From an uncultured Oscillospiraceae bacterium (GTDB lineage Bacteria; Bacillota; Clostridia; Oscillospirales; Oscillospiraceae): DNA of 32,477 nucleotides. Below, piece by piece: positions 6,437-14,469 of the stretch. The notes beneath the pieces are model-generated. The model made no database searches and was not told the origin of the DNA. It saw only the letters and a list, made by a program, of their open reading frames with translations. The position numbers and the translations under genes are program-made. The DNA is taken from contig CALWXF010000021.1 in the NCBI GenBank assembly GCA_944385445.1, positions 1 to 32,477 on the forward strand. Reading direction: 5' to 3'. Position 1 is the first letter of the stretch, and each line of letters begins with the position of its first letter.

Positions 6437-7111
6437 ATGAAGATTCTCATTGTGGAAGACGATGTGCTGCTGGCAAACTCCCTCAAAGAGCTGCTGGAGG
6501 GGCAGAGCTACCAGGTGGACACGGTATATGACGGGGAAATGGGGGCGGAGTATGCCCTGTTGGGCATTTACGACCCGCTGATTCTGGATGTGATGATGCC
6601 CAAGCTGGACGGCTTCCAGGTGGCCAGCCGGGTCCGGGCCCGCCACTTCGGCACCCCCATTTTGATGCTCACCGCCAAGTCCCAGTTGGACGACCGCATC
6701 CAGGGTTTGGACGCCGGGGCGGACTACTATCTCACCAAGCCCTTCGACAGCCGGGAGCTGCTGGCCTGCATCCACGCTCTGCTCCGCCGCCAGGGGGCCC
6801 AAGTGGACGAACTGACCTTCGGCAACACCGCCCTGGACCTGTCCACCTCCATGCTGGTGTGTAGGGACAAGCAGATCCGTCTGTACGCCAAGGAGTTTGA
6901 CATCATGCGCTACCTCCTCCAGTCCGGGGAGAAAAACCTGCCCAAGGAGACCATTCTGGCCCGGGTGTGGGGGTACGACTCGGATGCGGTGGAGAACCAT
7001 GTGGAGGTATATGTGGGCTTTTTGCGCAAGAAGCTCAGGAGCATTGGCTCCAATGTGCACATTCAGGCGGCCCGCCGCCTGGGCTATCATCTGGAGGTGA
7101 AGCAGCTGTGA
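6437..7111 (+). CDS. OmpR/PhoB-family response regulator
   Basis: A 224-residue two-domain regulator. The receiver domain (1-115) has the acidic pair ED at 7-8, the phospho-acceptor D51 in ILDVMMP and the conserved lysine in LTKPF. The C-terminal half is a winged helix of the PhoB type (LYAKEFDIMRYLL, RVWGYDSDAVENHVEVYVGFLRKKL). The partner kinase overlaps its stop by four bases. The direct-repeat operator upstream of its own promoter recurs before the ABC operon 1.5 kb downstream, so it probably controls both. The leader is unusually long and structured. The signal is unknown. Confidence 0.94.
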   Translation: MKILIVEDDVLLANSLKELLEGQSYQVDTVYDGEMGAEYALLGIYDPLILDVMMPKLDGFQVASRVRARHFGTPILMLTAKSQLDDRIQGLDAGADYYLTKPFDSRELLACIHALLRRQGAQVDELTFGNTALDLSTSMLVCRDKQIRLYAKEFDIMRYLLQSGEKNLPKETILARVWGYDSDAVENHVEVYVGFLRKKLRSIGSNVHIQAARRLGYHLEVKQL

Positions 7112-8331
7112 TTCAGGCGCTGCGGAGAAAGTTCGTCCTCATCAACATGACCATCGTCACCCTCATGCTCTGTGTCATCTTCTCCATGATGTATTACTTC
7201 ACCCAGGTGGATTTGGAGAACAAGAGCGTGGCCATGATGCGCTCCATTGCTGCCAATCCGGTGGGGCAGGGCAGCCCCACCGAGCTGGGGCACGAGGTAC
7301 GGCTGCCCTACTTCACCTTACAGCTGGGCCATGAAAAGGAGATCATCGCCACGGGAGGCGGGTATTACGACCTGTCCAACCAGCAGTTTTTGCAGCGTGT
7401 GGCCCAGGATGCCCTGCGCAGCTACGAGCCGGTGGGGGTGCTGGAGGAGTACGGCCTGCGCTACTGCCGGGTGGTGACCCCGGGCAATCAGCTGTTGGTG
7501 TTTGCGGACATGACCAGCGAGCAGGCCACCCTGCAAAACCTGGTGCGCAGCTGTGTACTGGTGGGGGTAATCAGCTTCCTCACCTTCTTAGGCCTGAGTG
7601 TGCTGCTGGCCAAGTGGGCGGTGCGCCCGGTGGAGCAGGCGTGGAAGGAGCAGAAACAATTTGTGGCCGACGCCTCCCACGAGCTGAAAACCCCTCTCAC
7701 CGTCATCACCACCAACGCCGAGCTGATGCAGCAGCAGGGGCTGGACGAGGAGAGCCGGGAGCGGCTGAGCGGCAACGTGCTGAGCATGGCCCGGCATATG
7801 CGTACCCTGCTGGAGCAGATGTTGGAGCTGGCCAAGGGGGACCACCAGGAGAGCCAGGGGCAGTATGAGGACGTGGACCTAGGCGAGCTGGTGGACCAGG
7901 AGACCATGAGCTATGAGGTGGTCTTTTTTGAACAGGGCTTGGCCCTGGACAGCCGGGGAGAGGAGCACGTCACCGTGCGGGGCAACCAGGTGGAGCTGCG
8001 CCAGGTGGTGGACATCCTCCTGGACAACGCCAGAAAATACTCCAATCCCGGGGGCAAGACGGTGGTGGAGCTGCGCCCCGCAGGGCGGCGTAAGTGCGTG
8101 TTGTCTGTGGCCAATCCCGGCCCCGAGATCCCGCCGGAGGATTTGGCCCACATCTTCCAGCGCTTCTACCGCTCTGACCGGGCCCGCACCCGCACCGGCA
8201 GCTTCGGCCTGGGACTGGCCATCGCCCAGAGCATTGTCCTGCGCCATCGGGGGCGCATTTGGGCCACCAGTAAGCAGGGGGTGAATACCTTCTCGGTGGA
8301 GCTGCCCTCGGTGGAGCTGCCCATGGTTTAG
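7108..8331 (+). CDS. Sensor histidine kinase
   Basis: A 407-residue inner-membrane kinase, partner of the regulator just upstream. I chose the GTG at 7108, which overlaps the regulator stop as GTGA and suggests translational coupling. Transmembrane segments lie at about 10-31 and 147-168 and flank a ~115-residue extracellular sensor region. The HisKA phospho-site is H191 in DASHELKTPL. The ATPase domain has LLDNARKYS near 304 and GSFGLGLAI near 364. There is no obvious HAMP domain; the second membrane segment runs almost directly into the dimerisation helix. The last residues repeat SVELP twice. Confidence 0.93.
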   Translation: MIQALRRKFVLINMTIVTLMLCVIFSMMYYFTQVDLENKSVAMMRSIAANPVGQGSPTELGHEVRLPYFTLQLGHEKEIIATGGGYYDLSNQQFLQRVAQDALRSYEPVGVLEEYGLRYCRVVTPGNQLLVFADMTSEQATLQNLVRSCVLVGVISFLTFLGLSVLLAKWAVRPVEQAWKEQKQFVADASHELKTPLTVITTNAELMQQQGLDEESRERLSGNVLSMARHMRTLLEQMLELAKGDHQESQGQYEDVDLGELVDQETMSYEVVFFEQGLALDSRGEEHVTVRGNQVELRQVVDILLDNARKYSNPGGKTVVELRPAGRRKCVLSVANPGPEIPPEDLAHIFQRFYRSDRARTRTGSFGLGLAIAQSIVLRHRGRIWATSKQGVNTFSVELPSVELPMV

Positions 8332-8386
8332 AAATGAAGAATGATAAATGAAAAATGAAGAATGCAGGTCCTCAAATTTTTGCCAG

Positions 8387-8524
8387 GCTAAGAGCCTCCC
8401 TTGTGTAAAGGGAGGTGGCACGGCGCAAGCCGTGACGGAGGGATTGTATGCCACCTGCTACCGTCAACCCCTCAGTCAGCCTGGCGGCTGACAGCTCCCC
8501 TTGCACAGGGGAGCCTTTGAGCCA
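8387..8524. mobile_element. MITE-like palindromic repeat
   Basis: About 138 bp with imperfect terminal inverted repeats (GGCTAAGAGCCTCCC on the left, complement of GGGAGCCTTTGAGCC on the right). Each half has the same order: CTCCCTTGTG..GGGAG hairpin, a GCACGGC/GCCGTG or TCAGCC/GGCTGA hairpin, then GAGGGATTG or GAGGGGTTG. The whole is thus two diverged inverted copies. It is non-coding and has no transposase. I recall similar repeats in many gut Firmicutes genomes, but could not check. An AATGAAGAATG-rich tract precedes it (8333-8370). Confidence 0.7.
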
Positions 8525-8535
8525 ATGCAAGATTG

Positions 8536-8568
8536 AAACAGCCTTTCTCACTTTGAGAAGGGCTGTTT
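8536..8568 (+). terminator. Terminator after the two-component system
   Basis: AAACAGCCTTTCTC pairs with GAGAAGGGCTGTTT (one G-U) across a 5-nt loop and runs into T8. The T-tract also supplies the first TTTCAG half-site of the next promoter. Confidence 0.85.
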
Positions 8569-8569
8569 T

Positions 8570-8638
8570 TTTCAGCATCCTTTCAGAGTGGTAGACTATA
8601 ATGCCCTGGTATGAAGGGATGGGCGGGCCCATCCCTAC
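8570..8638 (+). promoter_or_regulatory. Direct-repeat operator, promoter and leader hairpin of the ABC operon
   Basis: TTTCAG half-sites at 8570-8575 and 8581-8586 (11-bp phasing) are followed by GACTATAATG with TATAAT at 8597-8602. This closely matches the promoter at 6102-6142, except that about 8 bp between the operator and the -10 box are missing. Downstream, GGGATGGGC and GCCCATCCC form a perfect 9-bp stem with a 2-base loop (8618-8637) just before the ribosome binding site. Confidence 0.6.
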
Positions 8639-8654
8639 CATGAGGAGGTCTACT

Positions 8655-9671
8655 ATGATACAAGTGGAACACTTGACCAAGTGTTACGGTGACTTCATGG
8701 CGGTGCACGACCTGTCCTTTGAAATCGAAGAGGGACATGTATACGGATTCCTGGGCCCCAACGGGGCGGGCAAATCCACCACCATGAACATCATGACCGG
8801 GTGCCTGTCCGCCACCAGCGGCCGGGTGCTCATGGACGGCCACGATATTTTTGAAGAGCCAAAAGAGGCCAAGCGCCTGCTGGGCTATCTGCCGGAGCAG
8901 CCGCCGCTGTACCTCAATGAGTCCCCGGAAGAGTACCTCACCTTTGTGGGCCGGGCCAAGGGGCTGCGGGGCCAGGAACTCCGGGAGCAGGTGGCGGAGG
9001 TGATGACCCAGACCGGAATTGCGCCCGTGCGCAACCGCCGCATCTCCGATCTGTCCAAGGGCTACCGCCAGCGTGTGGGTATCGCCCAGGCTCTGCTGGG
9101 CAATCCCAAGGTCATCATTCTGGATGAGCCCACCGTGGGCCTGGACCCCATTCAGATCATTGAAATCCGGGACCTGATCCGGGAGTTGGGCCGCAGCCAT
9201 ACGGTGATTTTCAGCTCCCACATCCTCTCTGAGGTGCAGGCCATCTGTGACCGCATCCTCATCATCGCCCGGGGCCAGCTCATCGCCTTTGACCGGCCGG
9301 AGAACCTGGAGCGGCAGCTGCTGGGTCAGAATGAAATCACCCTCACCACCCGGGCCGGACAGGACGAGGTGCTGGATATCCTCTTCCCGCTGGCGCTGGG
9401 GGAGGAAGTGTCCTTCCAGGAAAAAGAGGATGGTCTCACCCAGGTGCACCTGAAAACCCCAGATCCGGACCCCTATGCCATGGGCGAGCAGCTGTTTTGG
9501 GCCTTTGCCGACAATGGGGTGGCTCTGCTGGAGATGTCCTTGAAGAAGGCCAGCCTGGAAGAGGTATTCCTGGAGCTCACCGAGGACAAGGAGAAGCCAG
9601 AGGAATCCCAGGAGCCGGAGGACGGCCAAGACCTGGATGACGGGGAAGAGCAGGAGGTGGACGAGGTATGA
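8655..9671 (+). CDS. ABC transporter ATP-binding protein (GldA-like)
   Basis: A 338-residue ATPase of an ABC-2/Gld-type exporter. Walker A is GPNGAGKST (34-42), the signature is LSKGYRQRVG (133-142), Walker B is VIILDEPT (153-160), and the switch histidine is in IFSSHILSE. After the nucleotide-binding domain comes a ~100-residue regulatory extension ending in a very acidic, Glu/Asp-rich tail. I chose the ATG at 8655, preceded by GAGGAGGT, over an in-frame ATG at 8601 that overlaps the -10 box. Its stop overlaps the permease start (ATGA). Confidence 0.93.
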   Translation: MIQVEHLTKCYGDFMAVHDLSFEIEEGHVYGFLGPNGAGKSTTMNIMTGCLSATSGRVLMDGHDIFEEPKEAKRLLGYLPEQPPLYLNESPEEYLTFVGRAKGLRGQELREQVAEVMTQTGIAPVRNRRISDLSKGYRQRVGIAQALLGNPKVIILDEPTVGLDPIQIIEIRDLIRELGRSHTVIFSSHILSEVQAICDRILIIARGQLIAFDRPENLERQLLGQNEITLTTRAGQDEVLDILFPLALGEEVSFQEKEDGLTQVHLKTPDPDPYAMGEQLFWAFADNGVALLEMSLKKASLEEVFLELTEDKEKPEESQEPEDGQDLDDGEEQEVDEV

Positions 9672-10393
9672 TTGCGGTTTTGCAACACGAACTGAAAAGC
9701 TATTTCCACACCCTCACGGCCTATGTGTTCGGGGCGTTCCTGCTGTGTTTTGTAGGCATTGGCGCCATGATGTACAACCTGAATGCGGCGGTGAGCAACT
9801 TCGAGTATGTTCTCAGCTTTGGCAGCATGGTGTTTGTGGTCATCGTGCCCATTCTCACCATGCGAGTGATCGCCGAGGAGCGCCGCCAAAAGACGGACCA
9901 GCTGCTCTACTCCCTGCCCATCTCCACCACCCAGGTGGTGCTGGGCAAGTACCTGGCTCTGCTGGCGGTGTACCTGGTGCCCCTGTGCATCATCTCCGTC
10001 TATCCCCTCATCTTCTCCCGGTACGGAGAGGTGTATCTGCCCACCTCTTACGGCTCCATCCTGGCCTTCTTTGTGCTGGGCGTGACCATCGACACCGGAA
10101 ACGATGGACAGATGGTGTGGTTCTCCTCCTCGAAGTTCCTGGAAGACGGCTACAACACCTACTCCTCGGGGGCCAATCTGGATTTGACCATGAACGCCCT
10201 GGCAGATCTCATTGGGGAGCGGGAGGCCATCGCCATCCGCAGCAAATCTCTGGACTACAACTTCCTCACCATCAGCGACTCGGTGGCCTCGCTCCTGAAG
10301 ACCCTGATGATCGGCGTGTTCCCCCTGGTGTATCTGGGTGTGGGCATTGTGGTGATGGTGAGAAGAAAGCAGGTGCAGCATGAAGCGGTATAA
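9668..10393 (+). CDS. Hybrid of ABC permease (GldF-like) and GldG-like C-terminus
   Basis: A 241-residue protein that reads as two family fragments joined in frame. Residues 1-139 are the first half of an ABC-2 permease (MIAVLQHELKSYFHTLTAYVFG, EERRQKTDQLLYSLPIS, several membrane helices). From about residue 140 it becomes the C-terminal ~100 residues of the GldG/ABC_transp_aux subunit (DGQMVWFSSSKFLED, YSSGANLDLTMNAL, IRSKSL, then a last helix and RRK tail). The second half of the permease and most of GldG are missing, as an internal deletion of roughly 1.5 kb would leave. It overlaps the ATPase by 4 nt and the DUF4340 gene by 14 nt. Whether it functions is doubtful. Confidence 0.82.
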   Translation: MIAVLQHELKSYFHTLTAYVFGAFLLCFVGIGAMMYNLNAAVSNFEYVLSFGSMVFVVIVPILTMRVIAEERRQKTDQLLYSLPISTTQVVLGKYLALLAVYLVPLCIISVYPLIFSRYGEVYLPTSYGSILAFFVLGVTIDTGNDGQMVWFSSSKFLEDGYNTYSSGANLDLTMNALADLIGEREAIAIRSKSLDYNFLTISDSVASLLKTLMIGVFPLVYLGVGIVVMVRRKQVQHEAV

Positions 10394-11870
10394 GAAGCTT
10401 GGCATCCTCCTGGTGGTGCTGGTGGTGGTCAGCGGCGTCACCTTCGGGGTGATGAAGTACCAGGAGGTCAAAGAGGACATCCGCAACAGCGACGAAATCA
10501 TATTGGAACTTGACCCCACCACCGTCCAGACCCTGTCCTGGACCTATGACTCCAACACCTTCTCCTTCCACCGGGACGGGGACTGGGTGTACGACGGGGA
10601 CGAGGCTTTCCCGGTGGATGAAAACCAGATGGAGCATCTGCTGGAGCCCTTCTCCGCTTTGGGGGTGTCCTTTGTCATTGAAAATGTGGAGGACTTTGGC
10701 CAGTACGGATTGGACGAACCGGTGTGCACCATCGACCTGACCACCGACACGGACCGCTACCAAATCACCGTGGGCAGCTACAGCACCATGGACGAGCAGC
10801 GGTACCTGTCCATCGGGGACGGGAATGTGTATCTGGTCGCCCAGGACCCCATGGAGGAGTACGACGCCCAGCTGTCCGACCTCATCCGCCACGATGATGT
10901 GCCCGACCTGGAGAGCGTGACCTCCATCCAGTTTGCCGGGGCTCAGGAGTACGAAATTACCTACAAGACGGACAGCGACAACACCTATTGCGCCGACGAC
11001 GTGTACTTTCTCCCCGACGGCGAGCTGCCCCTGGACACCACCCGGGTGGAGGGGTATCTGAACACCATACGCTTTTTGAACCTCAGTGACTACGTCAACT
11101 ACAAAGTCACCCAGGAGGAGCTGGCCAATTATGGCTTGGATGCCCCCGACCTCACCGTGACGGTGGACTACACTGTGGAGGATGACGAGGGCAATACCAC
11201 CCACGAGACCTTTACCCTCACCGTGGGCCGCAGCCAGGACCAGAAGGACCAGGCAGCCGACGGGGAAGAGGATGTGTCTGCCTATGTGCGGGTGGGGGAC
11301 TCCTCCATCATCTACCAGATCACCGGGGAGGACTATGAGGCCCTGCTGGAGGCCTCCTACAACGACCTGCGCCATCAGGAGGTGTACGCCGGGGACATCA
11401 AGCAAATCTACCAGGTGGACGTGACCCTGGACGGGGAGACCTACACCCTCACCGCCGACCAGGCGGAGGACAGCACGGTGTGGAGCTATGACGGCAGCGA
11501 GGTGGATGCCACGGAGTTTGAAACCGCCCTCACCGGCCTCACCGCCAGCAGCTTCACCGATCAGGAGTCGGAGGGGAGCGAGGAAGTGCGTTTGAAGCTC
11601 TACCTCACCGACGACAACTTCCCCACGGTGGACATCACCCTCTACCGCCAGGACGGCACCTACTGCCTGGCCCAGGTGGACGGACAGTCCGTGTGCCTGG
11701 TGGAGCGTTCCGCTGTGGTGGACCTCACCGAGGCCATCCGCGCCATTGTGTTGGGGTGGGAAAAAACCACATACAAAGCAACAGCACAGCATTCCAGGAT
11801 TGGAATGCTGTGCTGTGTTTTGTTTGGTGTTAACCGCCTAAGTAAGCCTTTTTCACCGACTCGTCGTTGA
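10380..11870 (+). CDS. DUF4340 domain protein with run-on C-terminus
   Basis: A 496-residue membrane-anchored protein that usually closes GldA-F-G type operons. One transmembrane helix is at 7-25, followed by acidic extracytoplasmic repeats of the DUF4340 kind (LSWTYDSNTFSFHRDGDWVYD; VTLDGETYTLTADQAEDSTVWSYDG). The family-like end is around VVDLTEAIRAIVLG (near 11752). No stop follows: the frame continues through the terminator hairpin and ends 41 bases inside the opposite-strand livF. The last ~38 residues are therefore probably not native and the original stop seems lost. Its role with the exporter is unknown. Confidence 0.85.
   Translation: MKRYKKLGILLVVLVVVSGVTFGVMKYQEVKEDIRNSDEIILELDPTTVQTLSWTYDSNTFSFHRDGDWVYDGDEAFPVDENQMEHLLEPFSALGVSFVIENVEDFGQYGLDEPVCTIDLTTDTDRYQITVGSYSTMDEQRYLSIGDGNVYLVAQDPMEEYDAQLSDLIRHDDVPDLESVTSIQFAGAQEYEITYKTDSDNTYCADDVYFLPDGELPLDTTRVEGYLNTIRFLNLSDYVNYKVTQEELANYGLDAPDLTVTVDYTVEDDEGNTTHETFTLTVGRSQDQKDQAADGEEDVSAYVRVGDSSIIYQITGEDYEALLEASYNDLRHQEVYAGDIKQIYQVDVTLDGETYTLTADQAEDSTVWSYDGSEVDATEFETALTGLTASSFTDQESEGSEEVRLKLYLTDDNFPTVDITLYRQDGTYCLAQVDGQSVCLVERSAVVDLTEAIRAIVLGWEKTTYKATAQHSRIGMLCCVLFGVNRLSKPFSPTRR
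11781..11816. terminator. Bidirectional terminator between ABC operon and livF
   Basis: ACAGCACAGCATTCC and its exact complement form a 15-bp stem with a 6-nt loop. T-rich tracts flank it on both strands (GTTTTGTTT to the right; GGTTTTTTCC on the minus strand to the left), so it can serve both convergent operons. It lies inside the DUF4340 reading frame. Confidence 0.88.
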
Positions 11871-12531
11871 GCAACTGGGCTCCCGTGCCGGTGGAGACGA
11901 TCTTGCCCGTCTCCAGCACATAGGCCCGATCGGCCACGGACAGGGCCATCTGGGCGTTCTGCTCCACCAGCAAAATGGTGGTGCCTGCCTTGTGGAGGGA
12001 GCGGATGATGTCAAAGATCTGTTCCACCAAGATGGGGGCCAGACCCATGGACGGCTCGTCCAGCATCAGCAGCTTGGGGTTGGACATGAGGGCTCGGCCC
12101 ATGGCCAGCATCTGCTGCTCGCCGCCGGAGAGGGTGCCCGCCACCTGGCGGCGGCGTTCACTCAGGCGGGGGAACAGCTCATAGGCCCGTTCCAGCCCGC
12201 CTGCCACCGAGGACTTGGGCTGGCTGTAAGCGCCCATCTCCAGGTTCTCCTCCACCGTCATCTGGAGGAAGACCCGCCGTCCCTCGGGGACCTGGGCCAG
12301 GCCTTTGCCCACCAGCTTGTGGGCGGGCTGACCCATGATGTTCTCCCCCATAAACTCAATGGAGCCGGTGCGGGAGTGGAGCAGACCGGAGACCGTCTGC
12401 AAGGTGGTGGTTTTTCCAGCGCCGTTGGCACCGATGAGGGTGACGATCTCTCCGTCGTTGACCTCGAAGGACACCCCCTTGATGGCGTGGATGGCGCCGT
12501 AATAGACGTTGATGTCGTTGACCTTCAGCAT
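11830..12531 (-). CDS. livF: Branched-chain amino acid ABC transporter ATPase LivF
   Basis: A 233-residue ATPase, the second nucleotide-binding subunit of the high-affinity Leu/Ile/Val importer. It starts MLKVNDINVYYG and shows Walker A GANGAGKTT, the LivF-typical QVPEGRRVF, the signature LSGGEQQML and Walker B LLMLDEPSMGL. The start at 12531 gives the canonical N-terminus; the longer in-frame opening to 12651 lies inside livG. It is separated from livG by 4 nt and is the last gene of the operon. Confidence 0.96.
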   Translation of the reverse strand: MLKVNDINVYYGAIHAIKGVSFEVNDGEIVTLIGANGAGKTTTLQTVSGLLHSRTGSIEFMGENIMGQPAHKLVGKGLAQVPEGRRVFLQMTVEENLEMGAYSQPKSSVAGGLERAYELFPRLSERRRQVAGTLSGGEQQMLAMGRALMSNPKLLMLDEPSMGLAPILVEQIFDIIRSLHKAGTTILLVEQNAQMALSVADRAYVLETGKIVSTGTGAQLLNDESVKKAYLGG

Positions 12532-12535
12532 GGTC

Positions 12536-13387
12536 TTAGCCCTCCTTCTGTTTGCCCAGATAGGCCTCGATGACCACCGGGTTGTTCTGAATCTCCTCGG
12601 CGGTGCCCTTGGCGATGATCTGGCCGAAGTTGAGCACGCAGATACCCTCACAGATGCCCATGACCAGGTTCATGTCGTGCTCAATGAGCATGATGGCGAT
12701 GTGGAAGGTGTCACGGATTTTCACGATGTTTTCCATCAGCTCCACCGTCTCGGAGGGGTTCATGCCCGCCGCCGGCTCGTCCAGCAGCAGCAGGGAGGGG
12801 TTGGTGGCCAGGGCCCGGACGATCTCCAGCCGCCGCTGGGCACCGTAGGGCAGGGAGCCCGCCTTGTGGCCTGCCAAGTCTTGCATGTCGAAGATGGACA
12901 GCAGCTCCATGGCGCTCTCGTGGGCCATTTTCTCCTGCTTCCAGTAGTTGGGCAGGCGGAGAATGCCAGACAGGGCATTGTACCGGGTCTGGTTGTGGAG
13001 GCCGATCTTCACGTTGTCCTCCACGGACAGGTTGTTGAACAGCCGGATGTTTTGGAAGGTACGGGCGATGCCCATGCGGTTGACCTGGGCGGGGGTCTTT
13101 CCGGCGGTGTCCATGCCGTCCACCAGGATGGTGCCCCGGGTGGGGTGGTAGACCTTGGTGAGCAGGTTGAACACAGTGGTCTTACCGGCGCCGTTGGGGC
13201 CGATGAGTCCGGCGATCTCGGTGCGGCCCACGGTGATGTTGAAGTCCTTCACCGCTGCCAGACCGCCAAAGTCGATGCCCAAGTGGCTGCACTCCAGAAT
13301 GGGGGACTTATAGAGGTCACGCTCTGGGATGATGGAGTGGCTGGGTACCGGGACCATCTTTCCCTTTTCAAACACTTTTTTAGCCAT
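12536..13387 (-). CDS. livG: Branched-chain amino acid ABC transporter ATPase LivG
   Basis: A 283-residue ATPase subunit of the importer. Walker A is GPNGAGKTT, the LivG-type Q-loop region is GIARTFQNIRLFNNLSVEDNV, the signature-like segment is LPYGAQRRLEI, Walker B is LLLLDEPAAGMNPSE, and the family's C-terminal IAKGTAEEIQNNPVVIEAYLG is present. The first ~28 residues extend beyond the usual start. Its ATG overlaps the livM stop by 8 bases. Confidence 0.96.
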   Translation of the reverse strand: MAKKVFEKGKMVPVPSHSIIPERDLYKSPILECSHLGIDFGGLAAVKDFNITVGRTEIAGLIGPNGAGKTTVFNLLTKVYHPTRGTILVDGMDTAGKTPAQVNRMGIARTFQNIRLFNNLSVEDNVKIGLHNQTRYNALSGILRLPNYWKQEKMAHESAMELLSIFDMQDLAGHKAGSLPYGAQRRLEIVRALATNPSLLLLDEPAAGMNPSETVELMENIVKIRDTFHIAIMLIEHDMNLVMGICEGICVLNFGQIIAKGTAEEIQNNPVVIEAYLGKQKEG

Positions 13388-14459
13388 TTGCGGCGGCCCC
13401 CTTTCTTCTCTTGGGAATCACACGGCTCAGAGCCGCCTTGAAGCACTCGTTGTTTGTAGCCAGCATCACCAGGATGAGCACTACGGCGTAGGCCAACATG
13501 CGGTAGTCGGAGAATTCACGCAGGGCCTCAGGCAGGACGTACAGCACCACCGTGGCGATGATGGAGCCCCAGATGTTGCCCAGGCCGCCCAGCACCACAT
13601 ATACCAGTACCAGGATGGAGGTGTTGAAGTCAAACTGGTCGGCGCTGACGCTGGAGTAGTTCAGGCCGAACAGAGCGCCGGAGGCGCCTGCCAGAGCTGC
13701 CGAGGTGACAAAGGCGATGAGCTTATACTTGGTGACGTTGATGCCCACGCTCTCGGCGGCGATTCGGTTGTCCCGGATGGCCATCACCGCCCGTCCGGTG
13801 CGGCTGCGCACCAGGTTGAGCACGATGATGAGGGTGATCATTACCAGAACAAATCCGGCGGTGAAGGTGGCAATGCGGTGGTTGCCGGCGGCACCCTGGG
13901 CACCTTTGATAATCTGGATGGAGTTCTCACCCAGGTGCAGGCTGTCCATGGTTTTGGTGCCGTCGATGTTCAGGGCAATGTGAAGCCCGTTTTCATCCCA
14001 GCCCACCAGCAGGCAGTTGATGATACCCTTGATGATTTCGCCGAAGGCCAGGGTGACGATGGCCAGATAGTCGCCCCGGAGACGCAGCACCGGGATACCC
14101 ACTACAAAGCCCACCACAGCGGCCAGAATAGCGCCCATCACCAGGGCCAGCACCAGCCGGACCAGCTCATTGGGGACGGAGCTCTGGAGGCTCATGGACA
14201 CGATGACGCCGGAGAAGGCGCCCACGCTCATAAAACCTGCATGGCCCAGGGACAGCTCGCCCAGAATGCCTACCGTGAGGTTCAGAGACACCGCCATACA
14301 GATGTAGCAGCAAATGGGGACCAGCATACCCGTCATGGAGCGGGTGAGCATTCCAGCGGACTGGAGCAGGGTCACGATGACAAAGGCGGCGATGACGCCC
14401 AAATAGGTGGCATAGTCCACCTTGGTGATGGTTTTCATGTTTTTGAAATAGTTTTTCAT
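13380..14459 (-). CDS. livM: Branched-chain amino acid ABC transporter permease LivM
   Basis: A 359-residue polytopic permease. Hallmarks are LNLTVGILGELSLGHAGFMSVGAF, the coupling-loop region LRLRGDYLAIVTLAFGEIIKG and RTGRAVMAIRDNRIAAESVGINV, and YVVLGGLGNIWGSIIG-like GGLGNIWGSI near the end. I chose the ATG at 14459 because GAGGTGG lies 5-6 bases upstream; an ATG at 14489 would overlap livH. It lies 10 nt after livH and overlaps livG. Confidence 0.95.
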   Translation of the reverse strand: MKNYFKNMKTITKVDYATYLGVIAAFVIVTLLQSAGMLTRSMTGMLVPICCYICMAVSLNLTVGILGELSLGHAGFMSVGAFSGVIVSMSLQSSVPNELVRLVLALVMGAILAAVVGFVVGIPVLRLRGDYLAIVTLAFGEIIKGIINCLLVGWDENGLHIALNIDGTKTMDSLHLGENSIQIIKGAQGAAGNHRIATFTAGFVLVMITLIIVLNLVRSRTGRAVMAIRDNRIAAESVGINVTKYKLIAFVTSAALAGASGALFGLNYSSVSADQFDFNTSILVLVYVVLGGLGNIWGSIIATVVLYVLPEALREFSDYRMLAYAVVLILVMLATNNECFKAALSRVIPKRRKGAAANG

Positions 14460-14469
14460 ATCCGCCACC

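Noticed and set aside
6108-6531. Short frames in the hairpin array (6108-6296 minus, 6343-6531 plus)
   Set aside because: They follow the inverted repeats and lack ribosome sites; the plus-strand one runs into the response regulator in another frame.
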